From: Candidatus Gastranaerophilales bacterium | GTDB lineage: Bacteria; Cyanobacteriota; Vampirovibrionia; Gastranaerophilales; Gastranaerophilaceae | Direction: 5' to 3' | Length of the DNA stretch: 64,000 nucleotides | Assembly (NCBI GenBank): GCA_944325525.1 | Contig: CALVAK010000007.1 | Coordinates: 31,796 to 95,795, forward strand | Shown here: positions 26,986-38,094 of the stretch, one piece after another | How the letters are laid out: every line of letters begins with the position of its first letter | How positions within the stretch are numbered: the stretch's first letter is position 1 | The notes under the pieces: model-generated | Databases searched by the model: none | What the model was told of the DNA's origin: nothing | What the model saw: the letters and a program-made list of their open reading frames with translations, nothing else | Translations under genes and position numbers: made by a program

Positions 26986-27687
26986 ACTCTTTTGCTGTGA
27001 ACCTGTCTTGGAACCTGCAAGGATGAATGTTAAAGGTAAAACTTTTGATGTAACAGAAGATAGAGACGGTGTATCTTTTAACAGCATATTAGCAGTGAAG
27101 CACAAATCATCTGCGTGTATAAGATAATCTGAAAGTGCAACATTATGTTTTTTATCTTCATTAAAGATTTTATTGTTTACTTTATTCATTATACTGTTGC
27201 CTACTTCCATACCTGTAATAATTGAAGCTACGGTTGTAATAAATTTAGGAATATTTTTCAAAACCGGATTTATAAATTTTGCTGCTTTGTTTGATGGGTT
27301 TAATTGTGGAAGAGTAAATTTTGATTTTTCTAATAATTTATTTCCTATAGCAAGAAAACCTATTGGAAAAAGTAAATTTCCGAAAAATTGCTGTGAAGCT
27401 TCTCTTAATTTTGGTTTTACATTTTCTTTGTTTTTATCGGCGATAAGTCCGCCGGTTAATCCTCCGATAATTGAACCTGCTCCTATAGCTATTACATCCT
27501 TTTCTGCATAAGATAAGTTTTTTAATGTTTGTAATGGATTTCCTTTTTTCGATGCTATATAAATTCCGCCTACAGCAGCTGCAATACCTGCTGCACTACC
27601 TGCAGCGGCTCCGATTATTGTTCTTTTTCTGTTTCTTATAGGATCTATACTTGATTGTGTAGAATAATTTACTTTTTGTATTGACAT
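26980..27687 (-). CDS. Hypothetical Gly/Ala-rich protein
   Basis: I do not recognise this 235-residue protein. It has two Gly/Ala-rich segments that could be membrane-inserting helices (about residues 25-48 and 72-88), one more hydrophobic stretch near residue 165, and many Lys and Asn. There is no signal peptide. The gene has a plain RBS and ends inside the hemW 3' end. It looks like another lineage-restricted protein of the kind seen at 4894 and 44015. Confidence 0.55.
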   Translation of the reverse strand: MSIQKVNYSTQSSIDPIRNRKRTIIGAAAGSAAGIAAAVGGIYIASKKGNPLQTLKNLSYAEKDVIAIGAGSIIGGLTGGLIADKNKENVKPKLREASQQFFGNLLFPIGFLAIGNKLLEKSKFTLPQLNPSNKAAKFINPVLKNIPKFITTVASIITGMEVGNSIMNKVNNKIFNEDKKHNVALSDYLIHADDLCFTANMLLKDTPSLSSVTSKVLPLTFILAGSKTGSQQKSL

Positions 27688-27823
27688 TTTTACTCCTGAA
27701 AAGACATTTGAAATAAATTCTGAAAATATGTAATTTTGTTACTTTGTTAATTCTTTTTTACATATCTAAACAATCCGGATATATTATTATAAAATAAAAA
27801 ACAAAAACGGACAATATGATAAT

Positions 27824-28600
27824 ATGATTGATACTCATGCACATATAAATTTTAACGAATACAGTAATAACTTTGATAAATTTATAAATAATTTAAAATC
27901 TAAAAATATTGAGAAGGTAATAATTCCGGGAGTTGAACCTTCTTTGTTTTCGCAAATAATTAACCTTTGTGATAAGTATGATATGTTATACGGAGCAATA
28001 GGAATACATCCTTCAGAATATTTAACATACAATTCAGAGTCACAAGAAAAAATATATGAATATACAAAACATAAGAAAATTGTTGCAATAGGAGAAATAG
28101 GGCTTGATTATCATTATGGTTTTGAATATAAAAAAGAACAAAAAATTATATTTGAGAAACAACTTGAAATAGCTTCAGAAATACAAATTCCGGTAATTAT
28201 ACACGATAGAGATGCTCACGAAGATGCGTTCAATATAATAAAAAAATACAATTTAAAAAATGTTGTTTTTCATTGTTTTTCTGGCGATACAGATTTCGCT
28301 TTAAAATGTGTTGAAAACGGATATTATATAGCTATAGGCGGTGTTGTTACATTTAAAAACGCCATTATGTTAAAAGAAGCAGTAAAAAATATTCCTATAG
28401 AAAATATGCTGCTGGAAACGGATTCGCCTTATCTTGCTCCTGTTCCGTTCCGGGGAAAGATAAATTCACCTGAATATCTTGTATATATTGCAAGAGAGAT
28501 AGCTCTAATTAAGAATATAAATTCAGAAGAAGTTGAAAAGCAGACAACAATAAATGCAAAAAGGATTTTTGATTTTAATGGTCAGAGAAAGATTGGATAA
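27824..28600 (+). CDS. tatD: TatD-family metal-dependent deoxyribonuclease
   Basis: The 258-residue protein begins MIDTHAHINF, with the HxH metal ligands at residues 5 and 7. It continues with AIGIHP (about 65), VAIGEIGLDYHY (Glu at about 92), IPVIIHDRDAHED (His), VVFHCFSG, and LLETDSPYLAPVPFRGK (Asp). All are family motifs, and the length is normal. TatD enzymes act on DNA 3' ends, with roles in repair. The gene overlaps tlyA by 23 nt at its 3' end. Confidence 0.93.
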   Translation: MIDTHAHINFNEYSNNFDKFINNLKSKNIEKVIIPGVEPSLFSQIINLCDKYDMLYGAIGIHPSEYLTYNSESQEKIYEYTKHKKIVAIGEIGLDYHYGFEYKKEQKIIFEKQLEIASEIQIPVIIHDRDAHEDAFNIIKKYNLKNVVFHCFSGDTDFALKCVENGYYIAIGGVVTFKNAIMLKEAVKNIPIENMLLETDSPYLAPVPFRGKINSPEYLVYIAREIALIKNINSEEVEKQTTINAKRIFDFNGQRKIG

Positions 28601-29384
28601 GATACTTACTGAAAAAGGTTTTTTTGAAACAAAAAGCAAAGCTCAGGCTGCTATAATGGCAGGAGATGTTAAAGTTAACGGAATTGTTATTACAAAGTCC
28701 GGGTATATGTTAAATTCCGAAGAAAACAATAATTTCGAAATAAAATCAATGCCGTTTGTATCAAGAGGAGGATTTAAACTTCAAAAAGCATTACAAGTAT
28801 TTGATATAAATTTGAAAAACAGAATATGTCTTGATGCCGGAGCTTCAACAGGAGGTTTTACAGATTGTATGCTTCAGAATGGAGCAAAAAAAGTATACAG
28901 CGTAGATGTAGGCTACGGGCAAATATCATGGAAATTAAGAACAGATAACCGTGTGAAAGTTATAGAGAGAATTAATATTAAAAACTGTGAGTTTGAAGAT
29001 ATATATTCTGCTGATGAGCCTCTTGCTGATTTTTTTACAATGGATTTATCTTTTATATCAATAACAAAAGTATTAAATAATATAATTAAATTAGCCGGTA
29101 ATGATGGTTTTGAAATTGTATCCCTTATAAAACCACAGTTTGAAGCCGGAAAAAATCAGGTGGGTAAAAACGGGGTTGTAAGAGATATTCAGGTACATAT
29201 TGAAATTGTTAATAATATTATCAATTTTTGTAATCAAATAAATCTTAAAGTAAAAAATTTAACATTCTCTCCAATAAGAGGTCCTAAAGGAAATATAGAA
29301 TATTTAATCCATCTGGCAGATAAGGGAGAAGCGAATGAAATAAATGTTAATGAGATAATAGAAAAAGCTAACAGGGAAATATAA
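28578..29384 (+). CDS. tlyA: TlyA-family rRNA 2'-O-methyltransferase
   Basis: This protein of about 269 residues has an N-terminal S4 RNA-binding domain (residues about 1-60) and an FtsJ-type methyltransferase domain. The latter has RGGFKLQKAL, the SAM-binding DAGASTGGFTDC (about 87-98), then YSVDVGYGQISWKLR and FTMDLSFIS. TlyA methylates 16S and/or 23S rRNA; older databases call it hemolysin. I start at the ATG at 28578 (SD AAAGGA upstream); the gene overlaps tatD. Confidence 0.88.
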   Translation: MVRERLDKILTEKGFFETKSKAQAAIMAGDVKVNGIVITKSGYMLNSEENNNFEIKSMPFVSRGGFKLQKALQVFDINLKNRICLDAGASTGGFTDCMLQNGAKKVYSVDVGYGQISWKLRTDNRVKVIERINIKNCEFEDIYSADEPLADFFTMDLSFISITKVLNNIIKLAGNDGFEIVSLIKPQFEAGKNQVGKNGVVRDIQVHIEIVNNIINFCNQINLKVKNLTFSPIRGPKGNIEYLIHLADKGEANEINVNEIIEKANREI

Positions 29385-29385
29385 T

Positions 29386-29616
29386 TTACTGATTTACCGC
29401 AAGGTTTAACTTTTGCTGTACCGGTTCTGCTTCAAATAAATCTCCAACATTACAGCCTAAAGCTTCACATAATCTGTCCATGTTTTCATACGATGGCTGA
29501 GTTCTCCCGCTTGCCCAGGAATATACTGTTTGCTGCGGCAGATTTAATACCTTCGCAAGTTTGTATAAACTCCAGCCTTTTTTTGATTTTACGGTTTCTT
29601 TTATTTTTATTTTCAT
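29386..29616 (-). CDS. XRE-family (Cro/CI-type) transcriptional regulator
   Basis: The 76-residue protein is one HTH domain: SLYKLAKVLNLPQQTVYSWASGRTQPSYENM (about residues 16-46). The second and third helices are well formed, with DRLCEALGCNVGDLFE after them. A 22-nt perfect palindrome lies 24 nt upstream of its start, so autoregulation is likely. The target genes are not obvious. The first 305 nt beyond it up to the next gene are AT-rich and hold that palindrome and possible promoters, and no other gene that I can support. Confidence 0.85.
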   Translation of the reverse strand: MKIKIKETVKSKKGWSLYKLAKVLNLPQQTVYSWASGRTQPSYENMDRLCEALGCNVGDLFEAEPVQQKLNLAVNQ

Positions 29617-29639
29617 TTCTTCTCCCCTTTGTTCAACAT

Positions 29640-29661
29640 ATACATATAATATTATATGTAT
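29640..29661. promoter_or_regulatory. 22-nt perfect palindrome, probable operator of the XRE regulator
   Basis: The sequence at 29641-29660 reads TACATATAATATTATATGTA, and one further base pair on each side also matches, giving a perfect dyad. It includes TATAAT on both strands, so binding would cover a promoter in either direction. It lies 24 nt before the XRE gene start. Confidence 0.55.
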
Positions 29662-29921
29662 GTTACATTTGTTAATATACTATATAGATTAATTTTTTAT
29701 GGCTTGTATATTAAAAAATTAATTGTAAATGCTTTAAAATAAACTATTTAAGCTTTTTTTTGAAAAAATCATACGTTTAATTTATTTTTTCGGTGGAATA
29801 TAACTTTTATAATTGATTTTATGGTAGAAAACTTTATATAATTAGGTATATAATTTATAATAATGTATGGTTGTTTTTATAATTTCGGAAATAAATTAAA
29901 AACAATAATGAGGATATTGAT

Positions 29922-30728
29922 ATGAAAAAAATTTTTATACTGGGTTTAGTATTTTCAATAATTTGTATAGGTACAATGAAGTCGGTTTTAGCAGATGAAA
30001 CATATTCAGATGCATCTATTATAAAAGGAGCAATTGCAAAGTATAAAAATAAAAATTATTTAGGTTGTATTTCTGATTTACGTATGTACTTAACTCAGGA
30101 TCCTTCAAGTGCAATTGCCTGGTATTATCTTGGAAACTCATATATGAATATAGCAATGAAGACAGAAGCTCATCAGGCTTTTGACAGGGTTGTCCAGCTA
30201 AATTCCGTACCGAAACTGACTTCATATTCAATACAGGCAAAAATATGTATGGAAAATCCTACAAAATGCCAGTATCAAGATTTTACTTATGATGAAATAG
30301 TAAAACTAAAAGCTGACCCGATGACATTTTTAGATCAGTATTTTGCATCCTTAAGCGGAGAAAATAAAGATGTAAGTCAGATTGAAATAGAAAGACTTAT
30401 AGAAGGATATTATCGTAATAATATTCATCCTTCGGCAAGAGATTTTATTATGCAGGAACAGGCTAAAATGAAGCAGTTAGAAATTAATGCTAACAAAGCA
30501 AGTATTGATAGTCCGGATAAATTAGCTTATGCAGTTAAAGATTTGCAAAAAAACAATGAAATAAAAAGCATGGCTATGATGCTTGATGTTATGAACAATA
30601 ATAACAAAAAGGATGATAGTAGTCTTCTAAGTTATTATAAATCCGGAAATAACGAATCAAATTCAAATATTACACCCGAAATGATTCAAACTATGATGAT
30701 GTCAAATATGATGTTGATGCCGAATTAA
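29922..30728 (+). CDS. Secreted TPR-repeat protein
   Basis: The 268-residue protein has a signal peptide (hydrophobic core residues 5-22, ending SVLADE). TPR-like helices follow at about 30-105 (IKGAIAKYKNKNYLGCISDL, AWYYLGNSYMNIAMKTEAHQAF). The C-terminal half is rich in Met, Asn and Lys and ends in a Met-rich tail (QTMMMSNMMLMPN). It is presumably periplasmic and mediates protein contacts; no partner is known. The next TPR gene begins 6 nt after its stop, so they form an operon. Confidence 0.7.
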   Translation: MKKIFILGLVFSIICIGTMKSVLADETYSDASIIKGAIAKYKNKNYLGCISDLRMYLTQDPSSAIAWYYLGNSYMNIAMKTEAHQAFDRVVQLNSVPKLTSYSIQAKICMENPTKCQYQDFTYDEIVKLKADPMTFLDQYFASLSGENKDVSQIEIERLIEGYYRNNIHPSARDFIMQEQAKMKQLEINANKASIDSPDKLAYAVKDLQKNNEIKSMAMMLDVMNNNNKKDDSSLLSYYKSGNNESNSNITPEMIQTMMMSNMMLMPN

Positions 30729-30733
30729 TAGAA

Positions 30734-31414
30734 ATGAATAAAAAAGAAATAGAAAATCTTTTCTATATAAAAAAAGACTACTCCAAGATAAAAGAATTAC
30801 TAAAAAATTCAGAAGAATCTTGGAGCTTTGTTATACTGGGGAAAATTTTTCTTAAGGAATTGGATGTTCAATCGGCATATAAATATTTTTTAAAAGCGGG
30901 TAAAATGTTTGAATGCGGTTATTGTAAATTTATTTCGGGAAATCTTTCCGAGGCAAAAAGTATTCTTTCCCCGATAAAAGAAAAATATCCGAACGCTAAT
31001 TGGGTTTTATTTTTAATAAATCTTGTTCAAGATAAAGTGAGCAATATTTATCCTACTTATTTTCAAATAAGAAATTTTTATGAACAGGATATTGAAATGC
31101 TTTTTAAATTGGGGCAGCATGAAATAATAGAAAAAATAATAGGAAAAATTTCTTGCTTTGAGGTATTTAATAAAGAAATATACAAATATACGGCAAGAGT
31201 TTTATATAATAATAATTATAATAGCCAGGCAGAGAAGTTTTTAAAAAAGAGTCTTGAAATATATTATAAAGATCCGGAAACTCATTATTTACTTGGGGAA
31301 TTATATTTAAAGGAAAATAAAAAATATCTTGCTAAACAGGAATTTATTAAGGCAGATGAAGTTAATCAGGGGTATATTCCTGCCGTTGTAAAATTAAAGG
31401 AAATTATAAATTGA
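30734..31414 (+). CDS. TPR-repeat protein
   Basis: This 226-residue protein of helical repeats has no signal peptide or membrane segment. Recognisable TPR units are AYKYFLKAGKMF (about residues 48-60), AEKFLKKSLEIYYKDPETHYLLGELYL (about 160-190) and AKQEFIKADEVNQGY. It sits 6 nt downstream of the secreted TPR gene and 64 nt upstream of clpC. The function cannot be stated beyond protein-protein interaction. Confidence 0.6.
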   Translation: MNKKEIENLFYIKKDYSKIKELLKNSEESWSFVILGKIFLKELDVQSAYKYFLKAGKMFECGYCKFISGNLSEAKSILSPIKEKYPNANWVLFLINLVQDKVSNIYPTYFQIRNFYEQDIEMLFKLGQHEIIEKIIGKISCFEVFNKEIYKYTARVLYNNNYNSQAEKFLKKSLEIYYKDPETHYLLGELYLKENKKYLAKQEFIKADEVNQGYIPAVVKLKEIIN

Positions 31415-31477
31415 TTGTATAATTTATATTATGGTGTAAAATAATAATAATAGAGTCTTATTAGGAGAAGTAAAGCA

Positions 31478-33916
31478 ATGTTTGAACGTTTTACGGAAAA
31501 GGCTATAAAAGTAATAATGCTTGCACAGGAAGAAGCAAGAAGACTAGGTCATAATTTTGTAGGTACAGAACAGGTTTTACTGGGTTTAATCGGTGAAGGC
31601 ACCGGTGTAGCAGCAAAAACATTAAAAGCAATGGGTGTTACATTAAAAGATGCCAGGGTAGAAGTTGAAAAAATTATAGGCAGAGGTTCGGGCTTTGTTG
31701 CAGTAGAAATTCCTTTTACGCCTAGAGCAAAAAGAGTTCTTGAATTGTCCTGGGATGAAGCAAGACAATTAGGACACAATTATATAGGAACGGAACATCT
31801 TCTTTTAGGATTGATAAGAGAAGGAGAAGGTGTCGCCGCAAGAGTACTGGAAAATCTCGGAGTGGATTTAAATAAAGTAAGAAGTAATGTTATAAAAATG
31901 CTTGGTGAAACAAAACCGGCACAAACTGCATCTGCAACAACATCTTCTTCAGGCAAAACAAAAACCCCGAGTCTGGATGAATTCGGTACGGATTTAACAC
32001 TTGCTGCTCAGGAACAGAGGCTTGACCCTGTTGTTGGCAGAGAAAAAGAAATAGAACGTGTTATACAAATTCTTGCAAGAAGAACAAAAAATAATCCTGT
32101 TTTGCTGGGTGAACCCGGTGTTGGAAAAACTGCGGTTGTGGAAGGGTTAGCTGCAAGAATAGTTAATTCGGAAGTTCCTGATATTCTTGAAGGTAAAAAA
32201 GTTGTTCAGCTTGACATGGGCCTTTTAGTAGCAGGAACTAAATACCGAGGCGAGTTTGAGGAAAGACTTAAGAAAATAATGGATGAAATCCGTCAGGCTG
32301 GTAATATTATCCTTATAATAGATGAAATGCATACTTTAATAGGGGCAGGTGCCGCAGAAGGTGCTATAGACGCAGCTAATATTTTAAAACCAGCTCTTTC
32401 CAGGGGCGAAATTCAGGTTATAGGTGCTACAACTTTAGAAGAGTACAGAAAATATGTTGAAAAAGATTCTGCACTTGAAAGAAGATTTCAGCCTATTATT
32501 ATTGAAGAACCTTCAGTTGAGGATACAATTGAAATAATAAAAGGGTTGAAGCCTAAATATGAAGAACATCATAAATTAAAAATTTCAGATGAAGCTATTG
32601 TTGCTGCGACAGAACTATCATATAAATATATAACAGACAGATTCTTGCCTGATAAAGCAATTGATATTATAGACGAAGCAGCATCAAAATTAAGAATACA
32701 AACGAGTGCTCTTCCTCCTGAGGGTAAAGAACTTGAAAAACAATTAAAAGCTGTAATTAAACAAAAAGAAGAGGCAATAAGAAATCAAGAATTTGAAACT
32801 GCTTCAAATTTAAGAGATGATGAAGCTGATTTAAAAGAAAAAATCCGTGAAATGTCTCAAAAATGGCGAGAAGATAACGAAGAAAATAAACCTACTGTCA
32901 CTGCAGAGCAGGTTGCACAGGTTGTAAGTATGATGACCGGTATTCCAACAACAAAAATAACAGAAGGTGAAAGTGAAAGACTTCTTAAGCTTGAAGAAAC
33001 ACTTCATAATAGAGTTATAGGACAGGATCAGGCTGTTGTTGCACTATCAAAGGCGATAAGACGTGCAAGAGTCGGGTTGAAATCGCCAAATAGACCTATA
33101 GGCAGCTTTATTTTCTCAGGGCCTACAGGTGTAGGTAAAACAGAACTTGCGAAAGCATTAGCAGAAGCTGTTTTTGGTAGTGAAGATAATATGATTCGTG
33201 TTGATATGTCAGAATTTATGGAAAAACATTCAACTGCAAAGCTGATAGGTTCTCCTCCGGGATATGTCGGATACGATGACGGCGGACATCTTACTGAAAT
33301 AATAAGAAAGAAGCCATACAGCGTAATTCTTTTTGATGAAATAGAAAAAGCTCATCCGGATGTATTTAATATAATGCTTCAAATTCTGGATGATGGTCGT
33401 TTGACTGACTCAAAAGGAAGACATATTAACTTTAAAAATACAATTATCATTATGACAAGTAACGTCGGTGCAAGTATGATTACTAACACAAGTAAACTTG
33501 GTTTCGCTGTTGCTGATGATGAAGAAAAAGATAAATATGAAAGATTAAAAGATACGGTAATGGAAGAAATGAAAAAAGCATTCCGTCCGGAGTTCCTTAA
33601 CAGAATTGATGATATTATTGTCTTTGCACATCTTTCTAAACCTGAAATTCGTCAGATTGTTGATTTAATGTTAAATGACTTGTTTAAACGCCTTGAATCT
33701 CAAAATCTTAAGATAGAAGTTACAGAAGAAGTAAAAGATTATCTTGCAGAATCAGGGTATTCAGAAGCTTATGGGGCAAGACCGTTAAGAAGATTAATAC
33801 AAAAACGTATAGAAGACGGATTGGCTGAGGAAATTCTTTCAGGCAAATATAAACCCGGAGATAAGATAGTTCTTAAACTTAAAGACCAGAAAATTATATT
33901 TGAACCTGAAAGTTAG
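31478..33916 (+). CDS. clpC: ClpC-type AAA+ unfoldase of the Clp protease
   Basis: The 812-residue HSP100 protein has a double Clp-N repeat domain (residues about 1-145), AAA domain 1 with Walker A GEPGVGKT (about 207), and an M domain with a UVR-like segment ([20 protein letters not shown], about 430-450). AAA domain 2 has GPTGVGKTE (about 548) and is followed by the ClpB_D2-small C-terminus. The UVR-like segment and length identify ClpC rather than ClpA or ClpB. It unfolds substrates for ClpP. ClpC is standard in Firmicutes and Cyanobacteria. An SD GGAG lies upstream of the ATG, and a terminator follows the stop. Confidence 0.95.
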   Translation: MFERFTEKAIKVIMLAQEEARRLGHNFVGTEQVLLGLIGEGTGVAAKTLKAMGVTLKDARVEVEKIIGRGSGFVAVEIPFTPRAKRVLELSWDEARQLGHNYIGTEHLLLGLIREGEGVAARVLENLGVDLNKVRSNVIKMLGETKPAQTASATTSSSGKTKTPSLDEFGTDLTLAAQEQRLDPVVGREKEIERVIQILARRTKNNPVLLGEPGVGKTAVVEGLAARIVNSEVPDILEGKKVVQLDMGLLVAGTKYRGEFEERLKKIMDEIRQAGNIILIIDEMHTLIGAGAAEGAIDAANILKPALSRGEIQVIGATTLEEYRKYVEKDSALERRFQPIIIEEPSVEDTIEIIKGLKPKYEEHHKLKISDEAIVAATELSYKYITDRFLPDKAIDIIDEAASKLRIQTSALPPEGKELEKQLKAVIKQKEEAIRNQEFETASNLRDDEADLKEKIREMSQKWREDNEENKPTVTAEQVAQVVSMMTGIPTTKITEGESERLLKLEETLHNRVIGQDQAVVALSKAIRRARVGLKSPNRPIGSFIFSGPTGVGKTELAKALAEAVFGSEDNMIRVDMSEFMEKHSTAKLIGSPPGYVGYDDGGHLTEIIRKKPYSVILFDEIEKAHPDVFNIMLQILDDGRLTDSKGRHINFKNTIIIMTSNVGASMITNTSKLGFAVADDEEKDKYERLKDTVMEEMKKAFRPEFLNRIDDIIVFAHLSKPEIRQIVDLMLNDLFKRLESQNLKIEVTEEVKDYLAESGYSEAYGARPLRRLIQKRIEDGLAEEILSGKYKPGDKIVLKLKDQKIIFEPES

Positions 33917-33933
33917 TTATTATAGGTGATATG

Positions 33934-33962
33934 CAAAACTCCCTCTTTAAGAGGGAGTTTTG
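33934..33962 (+). terminator. Terminator after clpC
   Basis: A 13-bp stem CAAAACTCCCTCT/AGAGGGAGTTTTG with a 3-nt loop stands 18 nt after the clpC stop. Because A and T runs flank it on both sides it could act in both directions. Confidence 0.85.
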
Positions 33963-34133
33963 ATTTTTATATAAAAACCAGGGGGCTTTTCTTTGTAAAT
34001 GAAAAGTGTTATAATTATGCTATGAGAAAAATATTATTAAACTGTTTATCTTCTTATTCATCCGACACATGAAGTCAGTGTCTGATTTTGTAGTGTCATA
34101 TTTTATTTTTTAAAGAAGAAAAGGCGGTTATTT

Positions 34134-34361
34134 ATGCATAAGTTTGCTACGTGTTTTTCAGTAATATTTTTATTACTATCAGTTATTATGCTTTTAAGTG
34201 TTTTATATTTTAATTTACCATTGTTATTGAGCGGAAATAAAATTGTTCTGTTTATTTTCTTGAATTCAATAATGCTTGTAGGGGTAGGAATATTTTTCAT
34301 GCTCTTCAAAGACAGAATAATTCTATATTTTGAAAATTACAGAAGAGAAAAGCAAATTTAA
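34134..34361 (+). CDS. Small two-helix membrane protein, hypothetical
   Basis: The 75-residue protein has two strongly hydrophobic helices (about residues 4-28 and 36-56) and a basic Tyr/Arg tail (ILYFENYRREKQI), consistent with a small inner-membrane protein. The RBS is weak (AAAGAAGAAAAGGCGG some 10 nt upstream). It converges with lipA, overlapping by 4 nt. I do not recognise a family. A 68-codon frame on the opposite strand at 34103-34309 is its mirror and looks less likely. Confidence 0.5.
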   Translation: MHKFATCFSVIFLLLSVIMLLSVLYFNLPLLLSGNKIVLFIFLNSIMLVGVGIFFMLFKDRIILYFENYRREKQI

Positions 34362-35269
34362 TTTTCACTAAAAACTTCATAGGCCTTATAAGAACTTCTT
34401 GTAAGAGGAGAAAAGAAAGTATGCTTAATTCCTGCTTTTTTTGCAAGAAGTTCAAGTTCTATATATTCTTCGGGTGTATAATATCTGTCAACTTTGATAT
34501 GTTTTTTGGAAGGGGCAATATATTGACCTATTGTTAATATATCGCAGCCTATAGAAGCCAGATTATTAAAAACGCATATTAATTCTTCTTTTGTTTCTCC
34601 TAATCCAACCATAAGTCCGGTTTTTGTTAAAATTTTTGAGTTATTTTTTATATAGCTCAGAAAATCTAAAGAACGGTTATAGTTAGCTTGAGGTCTTGCT
34701 TTTTTATATAAAGACGGAACGGTTTCTATATTATGGTTAAAAACATCAGGATTAGCTTTAATCACAATATCAATATCTTCATGTCTGCCTTGAAAATCAG
34801 GAGTAAGTACTTCAACTTTTGTATCAGGGCTTTTCATTCTTATATTTTTTATAACTTTTGCAAAAATCGAAGCACCGCCATCAGGAAGGTCATCCCGTGT
34901 CACTGAAGTTATAACGGCATATTTAAGCCCGAGCTGTAAAACTGCATCGGCAATTTTTTCCGGTTCTTCATAATTTATAGGTTCAGGCTTTGAGTTGGTT
35001 ATATTGCAAAACCGGCAATTTCTTGTACATTTATTTCCCATAATCAGGAATGTTGCTGTGTTTTTTGCATAACATTCACCTTTATTAGGGCAGCGTGCTG
35101 CTTCACACACAGTATTAAGACAATAATTCTTCAATATATGTCTGACAACTTTTGTTTCTTCCGTATTAATAATGCCTCGTTTTAGGTATTCCGGCAACTT
35201 TTCCCGACCGGACGGTAATGATGAGCCGGCGGCAGGTTGTGATACTATATTAAATAAATTTTGTTTCAT
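34358..35269 (-). CDS. lipA: Lipoyl synthase
   Basis: This 303-residue radical SAM enzyme inserts two sulphurs into octanoyl-carrier protein. The auxiliary-cluster motif CEAARCPNKGEC lies at about residues 49-60, the radical SAM motif CTRNCRFCN at about 75-83, followed by VITSVTRDDLPDGGA and a final RSSY motif (FFSPLTRSSYKAYE) close to the C-terminus that supplies the Ser ligand. The pattern and length are standard. It lies 12 nt downstream of ahcY. Confidence 0.95.
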   Translation of the reverse strand: MKQNLFNIVSQPAAGSSLPSGREKLPEYLKRGIINTEETKVVRHILKNYCLNTVCEAARCPNKGECYAKNTATFLIMGNKCTRNCRFCNITNSKPEPINYEEPEKIADAVLQLGLKYAVITSVTRDDLPDGGASIFAKVIKNIRMKSPDTKVEVLTPDFQGRHEDIDIVIKANPDVFNHNIETVPSLYKKARPQANYNRSLDFLSYIKNNSKILTKTGLMVGLGETKEELICVFNNLASIGCDILTIGQYIAPSKKHIKVDRYYTPEEYIELELLAKKAGIKHTFFSPLTRSSYKAYEVFSEN

Positions 35270-35281
35270 TTTCTAAAACTT

Positions 35282-36625
<1,344 letters not shown>

Positions 36626-36660
36626 TTAAATAAAATTAATAGTTAAGAAGATTCAAATAA

Positions 36661-37059
36661 TCACCTTTTCTGAATTATTTCTATTTCATTTCCGTCAGGG
36701 TCTTTAATAAAAGCAATACAAAGATGTTGTATTCTGCCTGATTCATCTTTTAAATCTGCTTCATAAGGTTCATACAAAAAATAATATCCCATTTTTTGAA
36801 TTTTTTCTACGGTCTCCTTCATGTTTTCGGTTTTAAAAGCAAAATGTCCAAATGCATTCCCGTTTTTATAACCATCTTCAGGAGTTTGATAATTGTACGT
36901 TAATTCTATTTGGCAAGAGTTTTCATTTTCTCCTAAATAGTATAGATCACAATCTTCAAGCGAGCTTTTTGATATTATTTTTAACCCTAATAATTCTGTG
37001 TAGAATTTTAATGATTCTTCAATATTCTTAACTCTAATCATAGAATGTAGATATTTCAT
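36661..37059 (-). CDS. gloA: Glyoxalase I (lactoylglutathione lyase-like, VOC family)
   Basis: The 132-residue VOC-fold protein starts MKYLHSMIRVKNIEESLKFYTELLGLK, with the metal His at residue 5. It has LTYNYQ (Glu just before), NAFGHFAFKTENM (second His) and IAFIKDPDGNEIEIIQK (last Glu). These match the glyoxalase I ligand positions (H, E, H, E). It would convert the hemithioacetal of methylglyoxal and a thiol. Whether glutathione is present is unknown, so another thiol may be used. Confidence 0.82.
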   Translation of the reverse strand: MKYLHSMIRVKNIEESLKFYTELLGLKIISKSSLEDCDLYYLGENENSCQIELTYNYQTPEDGYKNGNAFGHFAFKTENMKETVEKIQKMGYYFLYEPYEADLKDESGRIQHLCIAFIKDPDGNEIEIIQKR

Positions 37060-37138
37060 AATTACCTCTTTTCTGATAAAATTATATTATAAAGTTATAA
37101 AAAATATATTTTAATGTAAAATAAGGAAATATTTTTAT

Positions 37139-38080
37139 ATGCAATTGGTACAATATGAAAATGCAGAATACGTTATGCCGTTCTTGTTTGTTCATGATTT
37201 ATTTTTACCAATATTAAAAGAACTTCTGAAAGGAGAAAATAACCCTGTAAAATATATATATGGAACTGTAAATTCAGAATGGTCTGGAGGAAGAATTTCT
37301 TGCTATAAAATCAAACAACCTGAAATTATAGAAAGATATTTAGGAAGAATAATTGAAAAATACAAGGTTATACCGACATTTACATTTACAAATACAACAA
37401 TGACAGAAGAACGGCTTAATGATGAATTTTGCAATACGCTGCTTGATATTGCATATAGTAAGAAATGCCATTTTATTGTTGCATCTGATAAGCTTTATAA
37501 ACATATAAAAAACAGATATAAAGATGCTCAAATGGTATGTTCTGTTATTGTTCCTTCTATTAAAAATAATGAATTATTTTTTAATGAAACTGATTTTTAT
37601 AATAGAATGCTTGATAAATATGAAATTGTTGTATTAAGACCAGAATATACAATGGAGAATATTGACAAACTTGACAAATTGATAAAGGATGTATCAAGAA
37701 TAGAAGTTCTTATAAATCAAGTATGTCATTGGAATTGTAATGTTGCATTAAAACATTATGAACTTAATGAAGCTTTTGAAACGGGAAAAATTTCGGAAGT
37801 AGAATTTTCAGAAGGAGTATCAAGTATTTGTCCAAAGCATAAAAAAGATTACAGATCTGTTTGTATGACGCCAGAAATAATTAATAGACTCGTTTCTATG
37901 GGAATTACAAAACTGAAAATTCAAGGAAGAGATTGTTATGAATTTGATAATTTCTTTGAAGAAATGTATAAATTCTTTTTCAATAATGAAATACCCGAAG
38001 CGGAGATAAGAAATAAAATTGATTTAATATGTGCGAGATTATTGCAAGATAATAAAAAAGCACGGCTTATACTGGTGTAG
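37139..38080 (+). CDS. U32-peptidase-like TIM-barrel protein with conserved cysteines
   Basis: The family is not certain. The 313-residue protein has the pattern of U32-type barrels. It has an LINQVCHWNC segment (about residue 196), and then SICPKHK, RSVCMTPEIINRLVSMGITKLKIQGRDCY (about 235-265), in which 'GITKLKIQGR' parallels the U32 'GVDSLKIEGR' motif. The cysteines (two in CHWNC, one each in CPKH, SVCM and RDC) could bind a [4Fe-4S] cluster as in UbiU/UbiV. It stands alone on the plus strand between gloA and the anti-sigma gene. Its function and substrate are unknown. Confidence 0.45.
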   Translation: MQLVQYENAEYVMPFLFVHDLFLPILKELLKGENNPVKYIYGTVNSEWSGGRISCYKIKQPEIIERYLGRIIEKYKVIPTFTFTNTTMTEERLNDEFCNTLLDIAYSKKCHFIVASDKLYKHIKNRYKDAQMVCSVIVPSIKNNELFFNETDFYNRMLDKYEIVVLRPEYTMENIDKLDKLIKDVSRIEVLINQVCHWNCNVALKHYELNEAFETGKISEVEFSEGVSSICPKHKKDYRSVCMTPEIINRLVSMGITKLKIQGRDCYEFDNFFEEMYKFFFNNEIPEAEIRNKIDLICARLLQDNKKARLILV

Positions 38081-38094
38081 TTAACATATAAATA

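Noticed and set aside
34103..34309. 68-codon minus-strand frame opposite the small membrane gene
   Set aside because: It is the mirror of the plus-strand frame and has less natural composition and no ribosome site.
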